Assembly (NCBI RefSeq): GCF_900090205.1
Contig: NZ_LT607802.1
Span: 3,936,879-4,000,878 of the forward strand
Origin: Vogesella sp. LIG4
Lineage (GTDB): Bacteria > Pseudomonadota > Gammaproteobacteria > Burkholderiales > Chromobacteriaceae
DNA: 64,000 nt
Direction of reading: 5' to 3'
The notes below the pieces were generated by a model. The model did not search any database, had not been told where the DNA came from, and saw only the letters and a list, made by a program, of their open reading frames with translations. Below are positions 17,533 through 26,432 of this stretch, one piece after another. The number at the start of each line of letters is the position of its first letter. Positions within the stretch are counted from its first letter, which is position 1. Both the position numbers and the translations under genes were made by a program.

Positions 17533-18327
17533 CTAACGGGTGGCGGCCTTCAGTGTGGCCACCAGACGGGTCAACTGCTCTTTGGCAGTTTCTGGTGTAG
17601 CCGCCTCGATTTCCTGTACCAGACGGCTGCCCACCACTACCGCGTCGGCGGTGCCGGCGATAGCACGGGCAGTCTCGGCATCGCGAATGCCGAAACCGAC
17701 GCCGATCGGTACCTCGATAAATTGTCTGAGGGCGGCAATTTTACGCGCTACGTCGCCAATGTCCAGATTTCCTGCGCCGGTAACGCCTTTTAATGACACA
17801 TAGTAGACATAACCCCGTGCCTGGCTGGCGATTTCACGCACCCGCGCATCCGGGGTGGTGGGGGCGATCAGGAACACCGGATCCAGCCCTACCGCCTCCA
17901 GCGCGGCGGACAGTTCCGCCGCTTCTTCCGGCGGGCAGTCCACGGTCAGCACGCCGTCCACGCCGGCATCGGCGGCCAACTGGGCGAACTGCTGGTAGCC
18001 GATGACGTGCACCGGATTCAGGTAGCCCATCAGCACCACCGGGGTGCTCTGGTTGCTCTGGCGGAAGGTTTTCACCATCGCCAGCACGTCGCGCAGGCCT
18101 ACCTTGTGCACCAGGGCGCGCTCGCTGGCGCGCTGGATCACCGGGCCGTCGGCCATCGGGTCGGAGAACGGGATGCCCAGTTCGATGATGTCGGCGCCGC
18201 CGTCCACCAGGCCGTGCATCAGCTCCACGGTCAGGTTCGGGTGCGGGTCACCGGCGGTGATGAAGGGAATCAGTGCTTTTTCGCCGGCGGCCTTGAGGCG
18301 GGCAAAGGTGGCAGCAATACGGTTCAT
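17533..18327 (-). CDS. trpA: Tryptophan synthase alpha subunit
   Basis: A 264-aa TIM-barrel subunit that cleaves indole-3-glycerol phosphate to indole and glyceraldehyde 3-phosphate, passing indole to TrpB. The catalytic residues are at their canonical numbers, Glu49 and Asp60, within [17 protein letters not shown]. The phosphate-binding run [14 protein letters not shown] lies near residue 210. AAGGAAA lies upstream of the ATG. The gene follows trpB with an 87-bp gap that holds a 32-bp palindrome. Confidence 0.96.
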   Translation of the reverse strand: MNRIAATFARLKAAGEKALIPFITAGDPHPNLTVELMHGLVDGGADIIELGIPFSDPMADGPVIQRASERALVHKVGLRDVLAMVKTFRQSNQSTPVVLMGYLNPVHVIGYQQFAQLAADAGVDGVLTVDCPPEEAAELSAALEAVGLDPVFLIAPTTPDARVREIASQARGYVYYVSLKGVTGAGNLDIGDVARKIAALRQFIEVPIGVGFGIRDAETARAIAGTADAVVVGSRLVQEIEAATPETAKEQLTRLVATLKAATR

Positions 18328-18378
18328 GGCAGGTTTCCTTGCTGGGCAGCATCGCCTGCTGCCCGCGTATGAAAAGTG

Positions 18379-18410
18379 CCAAGGGTTGGCCGCATGCGGC
18401 CAACCCTTGG
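18379..18410. repeat. 32-bp perfect palindrome of paired TTGGCCGCA motifs between trpB and trpA
   Basis: CCAAGGGTTGGCCGCA abuts its exact complement. It is the longest perfect palindrome of this family in the window and lies 5 bp beyond the trpB stop. Confidence 0.9.
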
Positions 18411-18414
18411 GTGT

Positions 18415-19617
18415 TTACAGCGTCAGCCCCATCAGGCCGGCAACGGTGTTGATGTCCTTGTCGCCGCGGCCGGACAGCGTCACCAGAATGGCCTTGTCCT
18501 TCGCCATGGTGGGCGCCAGCTTCACCGCCTGAGCCAGTGCGTGGCTGGATTCCAGCGCCGGGATGATGCCTTCCAGGCGGCAGCATTCGTGGAAGGCCGC
18601 CAGGGCCTCGGTATCGGTTACCGCCACGTACTCGGCGCGGCCGCTATCCTTCAGCCAGGAATGTTCCGGGCCCACGCCTGGGTAATCCAGGCCGGCAGAA
18701 ATGGAATGGGTCTCGATGACCTGGCCGTTGGCATCCTGCATCAGGTAGCTGCGGGAGCCATGCAGCACGCCGGCCGGCGCATTGGAGGCCAGCGGCGCGG
18801 CGTGGCGGCCGGTTTCCAGGCCGTCGCCGGCCGGCTCCACGCCCACCAGGCGCACGCCCGGTACATCGATATACGGGTGGAAGGTGCCGATGGCGTTGGA
18901 GCCGCCACCAACACAGGCCATCACCACGTCCGGCTGACGGCCGAGGATTTCCGGCATCTGCACCTTGGCTTCTTCGCCGATCACCGATACGAAGTCGCGC
19001 ACCAGCATCGGGTACGGGTGCGGGCCGGCGGCGGTGCCGAGGATGTAGAAGGTGGTGTCGATATTGGTTACCCAGTCGCGCATCGCCTCGTTCAGCGCAT
19101 CCTTCAGCGTCTTGGAGCCGGACTCCACCGGCACCACGGTGGCGCCCAGCAGCTTCATGCGGAATACGTTCGGCGCCTGGCGCTTGATGTCCTCGGCGCC
19201 CATGTACACCACGCACTCCATGCCGTAGCGCGCCGCCACGGTGGCGGTGGCCACGCCGTGCTGGCCGGCGCCGGTTTCGGCGATCACGCGTTTCTTGCCC
19301 ATGCTGCGCGCCAGCAGCGCCTGGCCGATGGCGTTGTTGATCTTGTGCGCGCCGGTGTGGTTGAGGTCTTCACGCTTGAGGAAGATCTGCGCCCCGCCCA
19401 GCAGCTCGGACCAGCGCTTGGCGTGGTACACCGGGCTGGGGCGGCCGACGAAGTGCTTCAGCTCGTAGTGGTATTCCTGCCAGAAGGCCGGGTCTGCCTT
19501 GGCACGGGCGTACTCGGCTTTCAGCTCGTCCAAGGCAGCCATCAAGGTTTCGGCAACGTAGACGCCACCGTACGGGCCGAAGTGGCCGCGTGCATCGGGG
19601 AAGTCGTATTGGCTCAT
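18415..19617 (-). CDS. trpB: Tryptophan synthase beta subunit
   Basis: A 400-aa PLP enzyme that joins indole and serine to make tryptophan. The PLP lysine is Lys92 in [16 protein letters not shown]. The phosphate-binding glycine run is [12 protein letters not shown]. Length and N-terminus ([14 protein letters not shown]) are normal for TrpB1. AGGAG lies upstream of the ATG. Between it and trpF lies a 123-bp palindromic repeat. Confidence 0.97.
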   Translation of the reverse strand: MSQYDFPDARGHFGPYGGVYVAETLMAALDELKAEYARAKADPAFWQEYHYELKHFVGRPSPVYHAKRWSELLGGAQIFLKREDLNHTGAHKINNAIGQALLARSMGKKRVIAETGAGQHGVATATVAARYGMECVVYMGAEDIKRQAPNVFRMKLLGATVVPVESGSKTLKDALNEAMRDWVTNIDTTFYILGTAAGPHPYPMLVRDFVSVIGEEAKVQMPEILGRQPDVVMACVGGGSNAIGTFHPYIDVPGVRLVGVEPAGDGLETGRHAAPLASNAPAGVLHGSRSYLMQDANGQVIETHSISAGLDYPGVGPEHSWLKDSGRAEYVAVTDTEALAAFHECCRLEGIIPALESSHALAQAVKLAPTMAKDKAILVTLSGRGDKDINTVAGLMGLTL

Positions 19618-19667
19618 GGCATGCTCCTGATAGTGGGTGTGTGCCGGCTTACACCGGCGGCATTGAT

Positions 19668-19790
19668 GTAAAACCCCGTTTTCGTCGCGATACGGCGTTA
19701 CTCACGAAAAATCCCTCCTTACATATCAGCCATATGCGGCGTCGGGATTTTTCATTCGCGCCTTGTCTCGCTTAGAAACCGGGCTTTTCC
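19668..19790. repeat. 123-bp imperfect palindrome (copy B2) between trpF and trpB
   Basis: Read on the minus strand it has GGAAAAGCCCGGTTTCTAAG at one end, then GCGAGACAAGGCGCGAATG, a CATATGGCTGATATG centre and AACGCCGTATCGCGACG. This closely follows the element at 8521-8662. Its end overlaps the last codons and stop of trpF (19772-19790), so the repeat contributes to the TrpF C-terminus. Confidence 0.75.
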
Positions 19791-20419
19791 GATCTGTCAT
19801 TCTGTGCCGCACGTACCGCGGCGATAAAACTGGCCATGCGCTGTGGGCTCTTGATGCCCTTGCCGCTTTCCACGCCGCTGGAAACATCCACCGCGGCGGG
19901 GCTGACGCGTGCTACCGCATCGGCCACATTGTATTCGTCCAGTCCGCCGGACAGGATCAAGGGCAGCGGCAGCTGCGGCGGGATCAGCATCCAGTCGAAA
20001 GTCTTGCCGGTACCGCCGTGCGCGCCTTCCACGAAGGCGTCGGTCAGCAGGCCGCGGGCATCATGATACTGCGCCGCCAGCGCGGCGAGGTCGGTGCCGG
20101 GCTGCACCCGCACCGCTTTCAGATACGGGCGGTGGAAGCTGCGGCAGAATTCCGGGCTTTCCTCGCCGTGGAACTGCAGCACGTCGATGGCGCAGTGCGC
20201 CAGCACGCTCTCCACTTCCGCGCGGCTGGCGTTGACGAACAGCGCCACCACGCTGACAAACGGCGGCAGCGCGGCAATGATGGCCTGCGCCTGGGCAATG
20301 CTCACGTGGCGCGGGCTCTTGGCGTAGAACACCAGGCCAATGGCGTCGGCGCCAAGGTTGGCCGCAGCCAGTGCGTCTTCCGGGCGGGTGAAACCGCAAA
20401 TCTTGATACGCGCGCTCAT
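19772..20419 (-). CDS. trpF: Phosphoribosylanthranilate isomerase
   Basis: A 215-aa TIM-barrel enzyme that isomerises phosphoribosylanthranilate in tryptophan synthesis. The opening MSARIKICGFTRPEDALAAA has the conserved catalytic Cys8. GADAIGLVFYAKSPRHVS, LQFHGEESPEFC and LSGGLDEYNVADAV are family motifs. The stop lies inside a palindromic repeat, which encodes the final few residues. The ATG lies one base beyond the truA stop, so the two genes abut. A TTGGCCGCA motif at 20358 lies within codons for its N-terminal AANL run. Confidence 0.95.
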   Translation of the reverse strand: MSARIKICGFTRPEDALAAANLGADAIGLVFYAKSPRHVSIAQAQAIIAALPPFVSVVALFVNASRAEVESVLAHCAIDVLQFHGEESPEFCRSFHRPYLKAVRVQPGTDLAALAAQYHDARGLLTDAFVEGAHGGTGKTFDWMLIPPQLPLPLILSGGLDEYNVADAVARVSPAAVDVSSGVESGKGIKSPQRMASFIAAVRAAQNDRSEKPGF

Positions 20420-20420
20420 G

Positions 20421-21209
20421 TCATCTCCACAGCGTCAGCCGCGCTGGCGCGGCGTGCGATGGCACATCGAATTCCGGCGGATAGCCGACACCGGTCAGGT
20501 ACAGGCCATCCGGCATGAAGGTGGGCGGCGCCAGGGTGCGGTCGCGTGCGGCCAGCAGTGTCTGCAGGCCGGCGCTATCCAGGCTGCCCTTGCCCACATA
20601 CAGCAGCGCGCCCACCAGGTTGCGCACCATGTGGTGCAGGAAGGCATCGGCCAGCAGATCGAAGCTGATCACGCCATCCGCCTCCCGGATATCCAGCAGC
20701 TGCAGGTTTTTCAGCGGCGACTTGGCCTGGCATTCGCTGGCGCGGAAACTGGAAAAATCGTGCTGCCCGAGCAGGCCCTGCGCCGCGGTGCGCATGGCGG
20801 CCACGTCCAGCGGCTGGTGATACCAGCCGATGCGGCCGGCGGTCAACGCCGGGCGTACCGGGTCGGTAAGCAGCAGGTAGCGGTAGGAACGGGAAAACGC
20901 CGAGAAACGGGCGTGGAAGGTCTCCGGCACTTCGCGCGCCCAGGTTACCGCCACGCTGTCCGGCAGGTGCGCGTTGACGCCGCGCACCCAGGCGTTCAGC
21001 GGCCGCTGTGCGTCGGTATCGAAATGCACCACCTGCTGCAGCGCGTGCACGCCGGCGTCGGTACGCCCGGCCGCCACGGTGACGGTGGGCTGGCCGGCGA
21101 TGGTGGAAATCGCCCGGTTCAGCCTGTCCTGTACGGTATTGCCGTGCGGCTGGCTCTGCCAGCCGGCAAATGCGCGCCCGTCGTACTCCAGGCCCAGCGC
21201 TATCCTCAT
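20421..21209 (-). CDS. truA: tRNA pseudouridine(38-40) synthase
   Basis: A 262-aa enzyme that modifies uridines 38-40 of the tRNA anticodon arm. The catalytic aspartate is Asp51 in [18 protein letters not shown], and [14 protein letters not shown] opens the fold. I start at ATG 21209 ([11 protein letters not shown]). A longer reading reaching 21275 has no family similarity and overlaps the small upstream ORF. The start ATG overlaps the stop of that ORF in an ATGA junction. Abutting trpF downstream shows an operon. Confidence 0.95.
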   Translation of the reverse strand: MRIALGLEYDGRAFAGWQSQPHGNTVQDRLNRAISTIAGQPTVTVAAGRTDAGVHALQQVVHFDTDAQRPLNAWVRGVNAHLPDSVAVTWAREVPETFHARFSAFSRSYRYLLLTDPVRPALTAGRIGWYHQPLDVAAMRTAAQGLLGQHDFSSFRASECQAKSPLKNLQLLDIREADGVISFDLLADAFLHHMVRNLVGALLYVGKGSLDSAGLQTLLAARDRTLAPPTFMPDGLYLTGVGYPPEFDVPSHAAPARLTLWR

Positions 21210-21439
21210 GCCACTACTTTCATTACAACCGCCATCAGGAGGCCCGCCAGCAGCGCGCCGTCCCGTCTGTTCCAAGGGTAAAGAGGCAACTGTACCTTAT
21301 CGGCACCGGCTTGTGCCATTGCCGGCGCCTGCAGATGGCGCACCGGCAAGGCCGGCAGCAACAGTCGGGAAAGATTCAGCCCCGGGAAGAAGACTGCGCC
21401 GCAGCGGGTAAGGGAATGCGAAACGGCAAGACGCGGCAT
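21206..21439 (-). CDS. Small uncharacterised protein coupled to fimV and truA
   Basis: A 77-aa ORF that fills the gap between the upstream fimV-family gene and truA exactly. Its ATG overlaps the fimV stop in TGATG, and its stop overlaps the truA ATG in ATGA. The predicted protein has a Leu-rich N-terminal half and a C-terminal hydrophobic run, [17 protein letters not shown] do not recognise a family. Codon choice is less biased than in the neighbours (several CTT, GTT, TTG and CGA codons), so it may be a coupling device or young gene rather than a conserved one. Confidence 0.45.
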   Translation of the reverse strand: MPRLAVSHSLTRCGAVFFPGLNLSRLLLPALPVRHLQAPAMAQAGADKVQLPLYPWNRRDGALLAGLLMAVVMKVVA

Positions 21440-23988
21440 CAGTTGCTGTTGCCTTTGAGCAGCGCCTCGGCCAGCTCCTTGTCGCCCATCTCGCGGTACA
21501 GCTCGGCCAGCGCGGCAGTCTCGTCATCGGTTTCCGCCAGTTCGGCCATCGGCACCGCCTCGTTGCCGCTGACACGGCGCACCACTTGCCGCACCGGTTC
21601 GCGCGGTGGCGCGGTCTGGGTAATCGGCGGCGCTGGTGGCGCCTCGGTGGAACGGTACAGCAGATTGGCCGGGTCGAAGCTGGCGCCCAGCTGCTGCACG
21701 CGCGGCCACAGCGCACCTTCACCGCCGGTCATCGCCAGGACATCCAGTGCCTCGGCTTCGAACGCCTCGCGCGCGCCGGCCTCGGCCAGCAGCTGCAGCA
21801 GGCGCACCCGCAACGCCTCGGCCTGCGGGTCCTGCTGCAGGGCGCTGCGCAGCAGCTGCTGCGCTTCTTCACGGCGGCCATACAGCATCTGGATATCGAC
21901 CTCGGCCAGCACTTCGGCCACGCTCTGCGGCTGGGCTGCGGGCGCGGCGGCAGCAGCGCTGGTCACGGCGCCATCGGTGGCGGCCAGCGGCTCTGCATCG
22001 GCCTCGGCTTCTTGTGCTATGGGTTCTTGTGCGACGGGCTCTGGCGCCAGGAACGCCTGTGCCATGGCCTCCGGTACCGGCTCCGTCTGCTGCTCCAGCG
22101 GCGCTGGTTCCAGGGGGTCCGGCTCCACGGCCTCGGCCTGCTGCGCAGGCTCCGGCTCGGCCGTTGCCGTTAGGTCGTCGGCCTGCGCGGCGGCAAGCAT
22201 GGTCTCCGGCAGTTCGGCTTCCGCCGCGGCAGCCTGTGGCGCCAACTCGTCGGCTATTGGCAACTCCAGCATCGCGTCGTCCGCCGCCAACAACGGCGGC
22301 TGCGATTCCGCCAATACCTCGGACGGCATGCGCATCGCCGGCGCTTCCTCCTCGGCCAGCGCGGCCATGGTGGCCAGCTCAGGCTCCTCGAACGCCAGCA
22401 TCGCCGGCTCGGACGGCATGGCCAGCGGCTGGGTCGCAGCCGGCGCTTCATCCGCCACCGGCACCAGGGCGTCCTCGGCACGCTGGCGTAGCGCCTGTGC
22501 GGCCAACTCCTGCGCCTCCTGCTGCGATGCCTGCTCTTCCTGTGTCTGCTGCTTGCGCCGGCGCCAGATCGCCCAGGCCAGCAGGCTCAGTACCGATGCG
22601 CCGCCCACGCCGGTAAGAATCCAGTCGTCCAGCGCGGACATCAACTCGTCGTCGTGTTGTTTGTGTGCCGTCGCCGGCAAGGCATGCGGGCTGGGCTGCC
22701 CCCTGGCGCCGGAGGCAATGCGCTGAATCTCGGCTTCCAGCTTGTTGATGCGCGTCTGCGCCTCATGCAGATGGCGGATGCGCTGCTGTTCCTGCGCCTG
22801 ACTGGCCGCCTCGGATGCAGCACTGGTTGCCGGCGCGGCCTTGGCACTGGATGCCGCGTCGGCCAGCGCCGGTTGCGGGCTTGCCAGTGGTGGCGCTGCC
22901 GCCGGCTTGGGTAGCGGTTTTGGCAGCGGCTGTGGCGCTGCCTGCGGCGTTGGCGCCGGTGCAGCCTTGCGCAGCTGCTGCCGCCGTGCGTGGGCGGGTT
23001 GCGGCTGCCGTGCATGGCTGGCTTGCGGCAGCTGCAGCAGCGCACCGGCCAGCATGCGATTGGGGTTGCCATCGATGAAGGCATGCGGGTTGTCACGCAC
23101 GACCTGCAGCGCCAGTTCGTTGCGCCGATGCAGCCCGTGCGCCATGCCGCTGACCAGCAAGGACAGCGTCTCGCCCGGCTGCACCCGGTGCAGCGCGTGT
23201 TTGCCCGCCAGCTTGGGCTGGCGCGGCACGTGTGCCAGTTGCCCCGGCGCCAGTTGCAGCGGAATGCGGAAACTGCGGGCCACCAGCAGGCCGCGGGCGC
23301 GGGTTTCCAGTACGAAGGCCAGTTCATCCGCCAGCAGCGGCTGCGCGCCCTCCAGCGTCAGCCAGCGGCGTTGCTGTTCCTGGTGGTAGTGCACGGTGAT
23401 GCCGTCGTCCGGCGTGGACGCGGTGCGCTGCAGCACGAAGTCCTGGTCGCCCAGCGCGTCCGGCCACTGCCCCAGTAGAGGCACCTCCGCCAGCAGCGGC
23501 GCACCATGCCTGGACAGCAGCCGCGCCTCGCCAAATGCCAGGATATTGTCGGCGGGCACCGCGGCCGGCATGTCGCCGCCGGCGGCGCTGGCATCCTGCC
23601 GTTGCGGTGCCTGCTGCGCAGTGGGTGTAGCGTGGTAAGCGCGCACTTCGCGCCCGGCGGCCCAGGCCAGCTCCAGCGCGAAATCCAGTGCTTCGTCGGC
23701 ATTCATCACCGGGCCCATGATGCGGATCATGTAGTGGCCTGGCTGGTCCTCGACGGTCAGTATCTTGAGCTGGAACGCCTTGGCGGAATAACTGCCCAGA
23801 AAGGGATATTGCTGCGATGAGGCCAGCGAGGCGTAGGGCCCCAGCATGCCCGGTTCGTCCAGCACCGGAATCTCGGCGAGAAACGGCTCTCCGGCGGCCG
23901 ACAACACCCTTACCTCGCCCAGCCCGGCATGGGCGAACGGAGCCAGCATTCCCAGCGCCAGCGCAACGGACAGCGCCTTCAGTCGCAC
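21439..23988 (-). CDS. fimV: FimV-family peptidoglycan-binding protein, copy 1
   Basis: An 849-aa inner-membrane protein of the FimV type, which in Pseudomonas and Neisseria relatives supports type IV pilus assembly and polar signalling. It has a signal peptide (VALALGMLAPFAHA), the FimV N-terminal domain (GLGEVRVLSAAGEPFLAEIPV), and a LysM segment near residues 260-315 (VQPGETLSLL, DNPHAFIDGNPNRML). One membrane segment lies near 450, followed by a long Ala/Glu/Pro-rich acidic region and a FimV C-terminal TPR-like end (ALAELYREMGDKELAEALL). I start at GTG 23988, with AAGGGGA 7 nt upstream; an ATG 16 codons earlier lacks a ribosome site. It follows a second FimV-family gene. Confidence 0.85.
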   Translation of the reverse strand: MRLKALSVALALGMLAPFAHAGLGEVRVLSAAGEPFLAEIPVLDEPGMLGPYASLASSQQYPFLGSYSAKAFQLKILTVEDQPGHYMIRIMGPVMNADEALDFALELAWAAGREVRAYHATPTAQQAPQRQDASAAGGDMPAAVPADNILAFGEARLLSRHGAPLLAEVPLLGQWPDALGDQDFVLQRTASTPDDGITVHYHQEQQRRWLTLEGAQPLLADELAFVLETRARGLLVARSFRIPLQLAPGQLAHVPRQPKLAGKHALHRVQPGETLSLLVSGMAHGLHRRNELALQVVRDNPHAFIDGNPNRMLAGALLQLPQASHARQPQPAHARRQQLRKAAPAPTPQAAPQPLPKPLPKPAAAPPLASPQPALADAASSAKAAPATSAASEAASQAQEQQRIRHLHEAQTRINKLEAEIQRIASGARGQPSPHALPATAHKQHDDELMSALDDWILTGVGGASVLSLLAWAIWRRRKQQTQEEQASQQEAQELAAQALRQRAEDALVPVADEAPAATQPLAMPSEPAMLAFEEPELATMAALAEEEAPAMRMPSEVLAESQPPLLAADDAMLELPIADELAPQAAAAEAELPETMLAAAQADDLTATAEPEPAQQAEAVEPDPLEPAPLEQQTEPVPEAMAQAFLAPEPVAQEPIAQEAEADAEPLAATDGAVTSAAAAAPAAQPQSVAEVLAEVDIQMLYGRREEAQQLLRSALQQDPQAEALRVRLLQLLAEAGAREAFEAEALDVLAMTGGEGALWPRVQQLGASFDPANLLYRSTEAPPAPPITQTAPPREPVRQVVRRVSGNEAVPMAELAETDDETAALAELYREMGDKELAEALLKGNSN

Positions 23989-24064
23989 GCCATCATCCCC
24001 TTTGAAAATTCGATGCAAAAACAGGCTGCACAACACACGTCATGCAGCCTGGGTCGTGGCTCTC

Positions 24065-26281
24065 TTACAGCGTGTTCAGCAGGGCTTCCGCTTCTGCCTT
24101 CAGGCTGCCCTGAGCTTCTTTCACCAGCTCTTCCAGCACTTCACGCGCGCCTTCCTTGTCGCCCATGTCCAGGTAAACGCGCGCCAGGTCCAGCTTGGTG
24201 GACAGCGGGTCGTCGCTGACATCCAGGCCGGTGGTCGGCACGGCTTCTGCCGCGGCCGGCTTCGCCGCTTCGCCAGCATGCGGCTCCAGGCTGCTCATGT
24301 CGAAACTGAAGGTTTCCAGTGCATCCGGCTCGGCTGCCGTTTCCTTGGCGGCCTCATTACCCGGCAGCATGCTGTCGAGGTTGAAGTCGAAATCCAGCAT
24401 GTGGCTGTTGTCCGGCGGCGGGGGCGGCACCGGCTCCGGCGGCGTGGCCGGCTTGGGCGGGTTGAGCAGCGCATCCAGGTCGTCGTCGGCAGCCGGTGCC
24501 GGCTCGGCCAATGCAGCCTCGATATTGCCGGCGGGCTGGCTGGTAGCGGTGGGCGCGGACGGCGCATCTGCCGCGATGTCGCCCATCAGCTCCTTGTCCA
24601 GGTCCAGCACCTGGTCGGAGGCAACCACCTCCACCGCTCCCGCGGCGGCGGCCGGCGCCAGATCGGCATACAGCGGATTATCCGGGTCGATGGAACGCCC
24701 CAGCCCGGCGGCCTTGCCCCATACGCTGCCCTGCCCGCCGGTGACGGCATGCAGTTCCTTGGCATGGGTCTCCAGCGCACCGCGATCCTGGCGCGATGCG
24801 TAGATTTCCATCAGTTTCAGGCGCACTTCGTGGCGGGTCGGGTCCTTGCTCAGCGCATCCTTGAGGATGTCCTCCGCCTGCTGGTCGCGTCCGTAGGCCA
24901 AGTAGACCTCTGCCTCGGCCACCGGGTCCACTTCCACGGTATCCACCGTGTTCATGCTGGTGCGGGTGAAGTCGGCCAGGAAGGCACTGTCGGTCGCAGT
25001 GGCGGCGCCCGTGGCGTGCCCGGCGTCCGACAGCGGCATATTGATGGTAGCCGGGGACAAGGTGCTGGTATTGCCACGGCGGCGGCGCAGGAACACCACC
25101 GCAGCCGACAGCAGCAGAATGGCGGCGCTGCCACCGGCAACCAGCGGCAGGTTATCCAGCAGCGAGCCGATGAAGGACGGCCCGCCTTCCGGCTTGGCCG
25201 GCGCGGCCTGGGCCGCGGTCTGCGCCTGCAGGGCCTTGAGCTGTTTCTCCAGCTGGTCGATCTTGTGCTGGGCGTCCTGCAGCGCCTTGTCGGTGGCGGA
25301 GGCGGATGCTTCCGGCGCCTCCAGCTTGAGTACCGGCGTGGCGCTCGGCGCCGATGCCGCCGCGGCCGATGCTACCGGCGGCGGCAAGGCTGGAGCCTTG
25401 GCGGCCGGGGCCGGCGCGGGTAGCGGAGCCGGTGCGGCAGCAGGCTTTGCTGGCGTCTGCGGAGCCGGCTCGGCCAGCGGTTTGGCCGGGCTTACCGGGC
25501 TGGCAGCCATGCTGCCGGCCAGTATCTGCGCTACCTGCTGCTCGTGCAGCGCGTGCACCGCCGCTACGGACGGCACTTTCAGCGCACTGCCGGCCCGAAG
25601 CGAAGACGGGTTGCCGTTGATGAAGGCATTGGGGTTGGCCTTGACCAGCGCCGCCATGACGCGCCGCTGGCTCACGCCGCCCATGCCCAGGCTGTGGGCA
25701 ATGCCGGACAGGGTCTGCCCCGGCTGTACCACGATGTTGCCGTGCGCCGTCGGGTAGGTCGGCGGCACGGGGGCGTTGTCTGTTGCCGCCGGGCGCGTGC
25801 GCACCGGCGTCGGCTGCGGCCGGTTCAGCTTCAGCGGCGCGGTGCTGACCGGCGCCGGGCTGCGGCTGATTTCATCGGCATGGCCGGCGTATTCGGCCGG
25901 GTCCAGCAGCACGGTGTACTCACGCACGTAACGGGCGTTGGCCGCACGCGCCTCCACCACGAAGCGCAGGAAAGGCTCGCTGATCGGCTGGGTGGAGGAA
26001 ACACGGATATACGGCTTGCCATTGGAACGGTAGGCCAGCGTGAAGCGCAGGCTGCTCAGCACACCGGCGTAATCGACTTGCAGATCGCGAAAGGTATCGA
26101 TGGAGGCCAGCCCCACCCTGACAACTTCTTCATCCCCCTTGCCGCTGCCAGTCAAGTCGATGTCCGCTCGCAGGGCCTCGCCCAGGTTGGAGCGGACAGC
26201 GATTCCGCCCAGCCCCGCCCAGGCAGAAGTAGAAAACAGCAAAGCCAACAGCAGCGAACTCATTCTTTTCTTGGCCAGCAT
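24065..26281 (-). CDS. fimV: FimV-family peptidoglycan-binding protein, copy 2
   Basis: A 738-aa paralogue with the same order of parts. The signal peptide is SSLLLALLFSTSAWA, then GLGGIAVRSNLGEALRADIDL. A LysM segment lies near residues 190-240 (VQPGQTLSGIAHSLG, NPNAFINGNPSSL), a coiled-coil ALQDAQHKIDQLEKQLKALQ near 335, and a membrane segment near 380 followed by RRRRG. The acidic cytoplasmic region ends in the FimV C-terminal domain (KLDLARVYLDMGDKEGAREV). This C-terminus is closer to Pseudomonas FimV than copy 1. It lies 76 bp upstream of copy 1 and is probably co-transcribed with it. Confidence 0.85.
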   Translation of the reverse strand: MLAKKRMSSLLLALLFSTSAWAGLGGIAVRSNLGEALRADIDLTGSGKGDEEVVRVGLASIDTFRDLQVDYAGVLSSLRFTLAYRSNGKPYIRVSSTQPISEPFLRFVVEARAANARYVREYTVLLDPAEYAGHADEISRSPAPVSTAPLKLNRPQPTPVRTRPAATDNAPVPPTYPTAHGNIVVQPGQTLSGIAHSLGMGGVSQRRVMAALVKANPNAFINGNPSSLRAGSALKVPSVAAVHALHEQQVAQILAGSMAASPVSPAKPLAEPAPQTPAKPAAAPAPLPAPAPAAKAPALPPPVASAAAASAPSATPVLKLEAPEASASATDKALQDAQHKIDQLEKQLKALQAQTAAQAAPAKPEGGPSFIGSLLDNLPLVAGGSAAILLLSAAVVFLRRRRGNTSTLSPATINMPLSDAGHATGAATATDSAFLADFTRTSMNTVDTVEVDPVAEAEVYLAYGRDQQAEDILKDALSKDPTRHEVRLKLMEIYASRQDRGALETHAKELHAVTGGQGSVWGKAAGLGRSIDPDNPLYADLAPAAAAGAVEVVASDQVLDLDKELMGDIAADAPSAPTATSQPAGNIEAALAEPAPAADDDLDALLNPPKPATPPEPVPPPPPDNSHMLDFDFNLDSMLPGNEAAKETAAEPDALETFSFDMSSLEPHAGEAAKPAAAEAVPTTGLDVSDDPLSTKLDLARVYLDMGDKEGAREVLEELVKEAQGSLKAEAEALLNTL

Positions 26282-26315
26282 CTTGTTGCATTACCTTTCG
26301 CTGTGATTATCTGTA

Positions 26316-26342
26316 CCCCGCGGCGCTACACAGCCCGCGGGG
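26316..26342 (-). other. GC-rich hairpin in the fimV leader
   Basis: CCCCGCGG (26316-26323) pairs with CCGCGGGG (26335-26342). It lies between the asd paralogue and the first fimV gene on the minus strand, with no T-run after it, so it is not an obvious terminator. The rest of the 26282-26432 gap is AT-richer and may hold a promoter. Confidence 0.5.
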
Positions 26343-26432
26343 ACGTGCCTGCTGCCTTAACTATCAAGCGCGCAGATCAACAAGTCAAACTACATACAAT
26401 ATTAACCGTCGATACTAACTGTAGTTAGGCCA

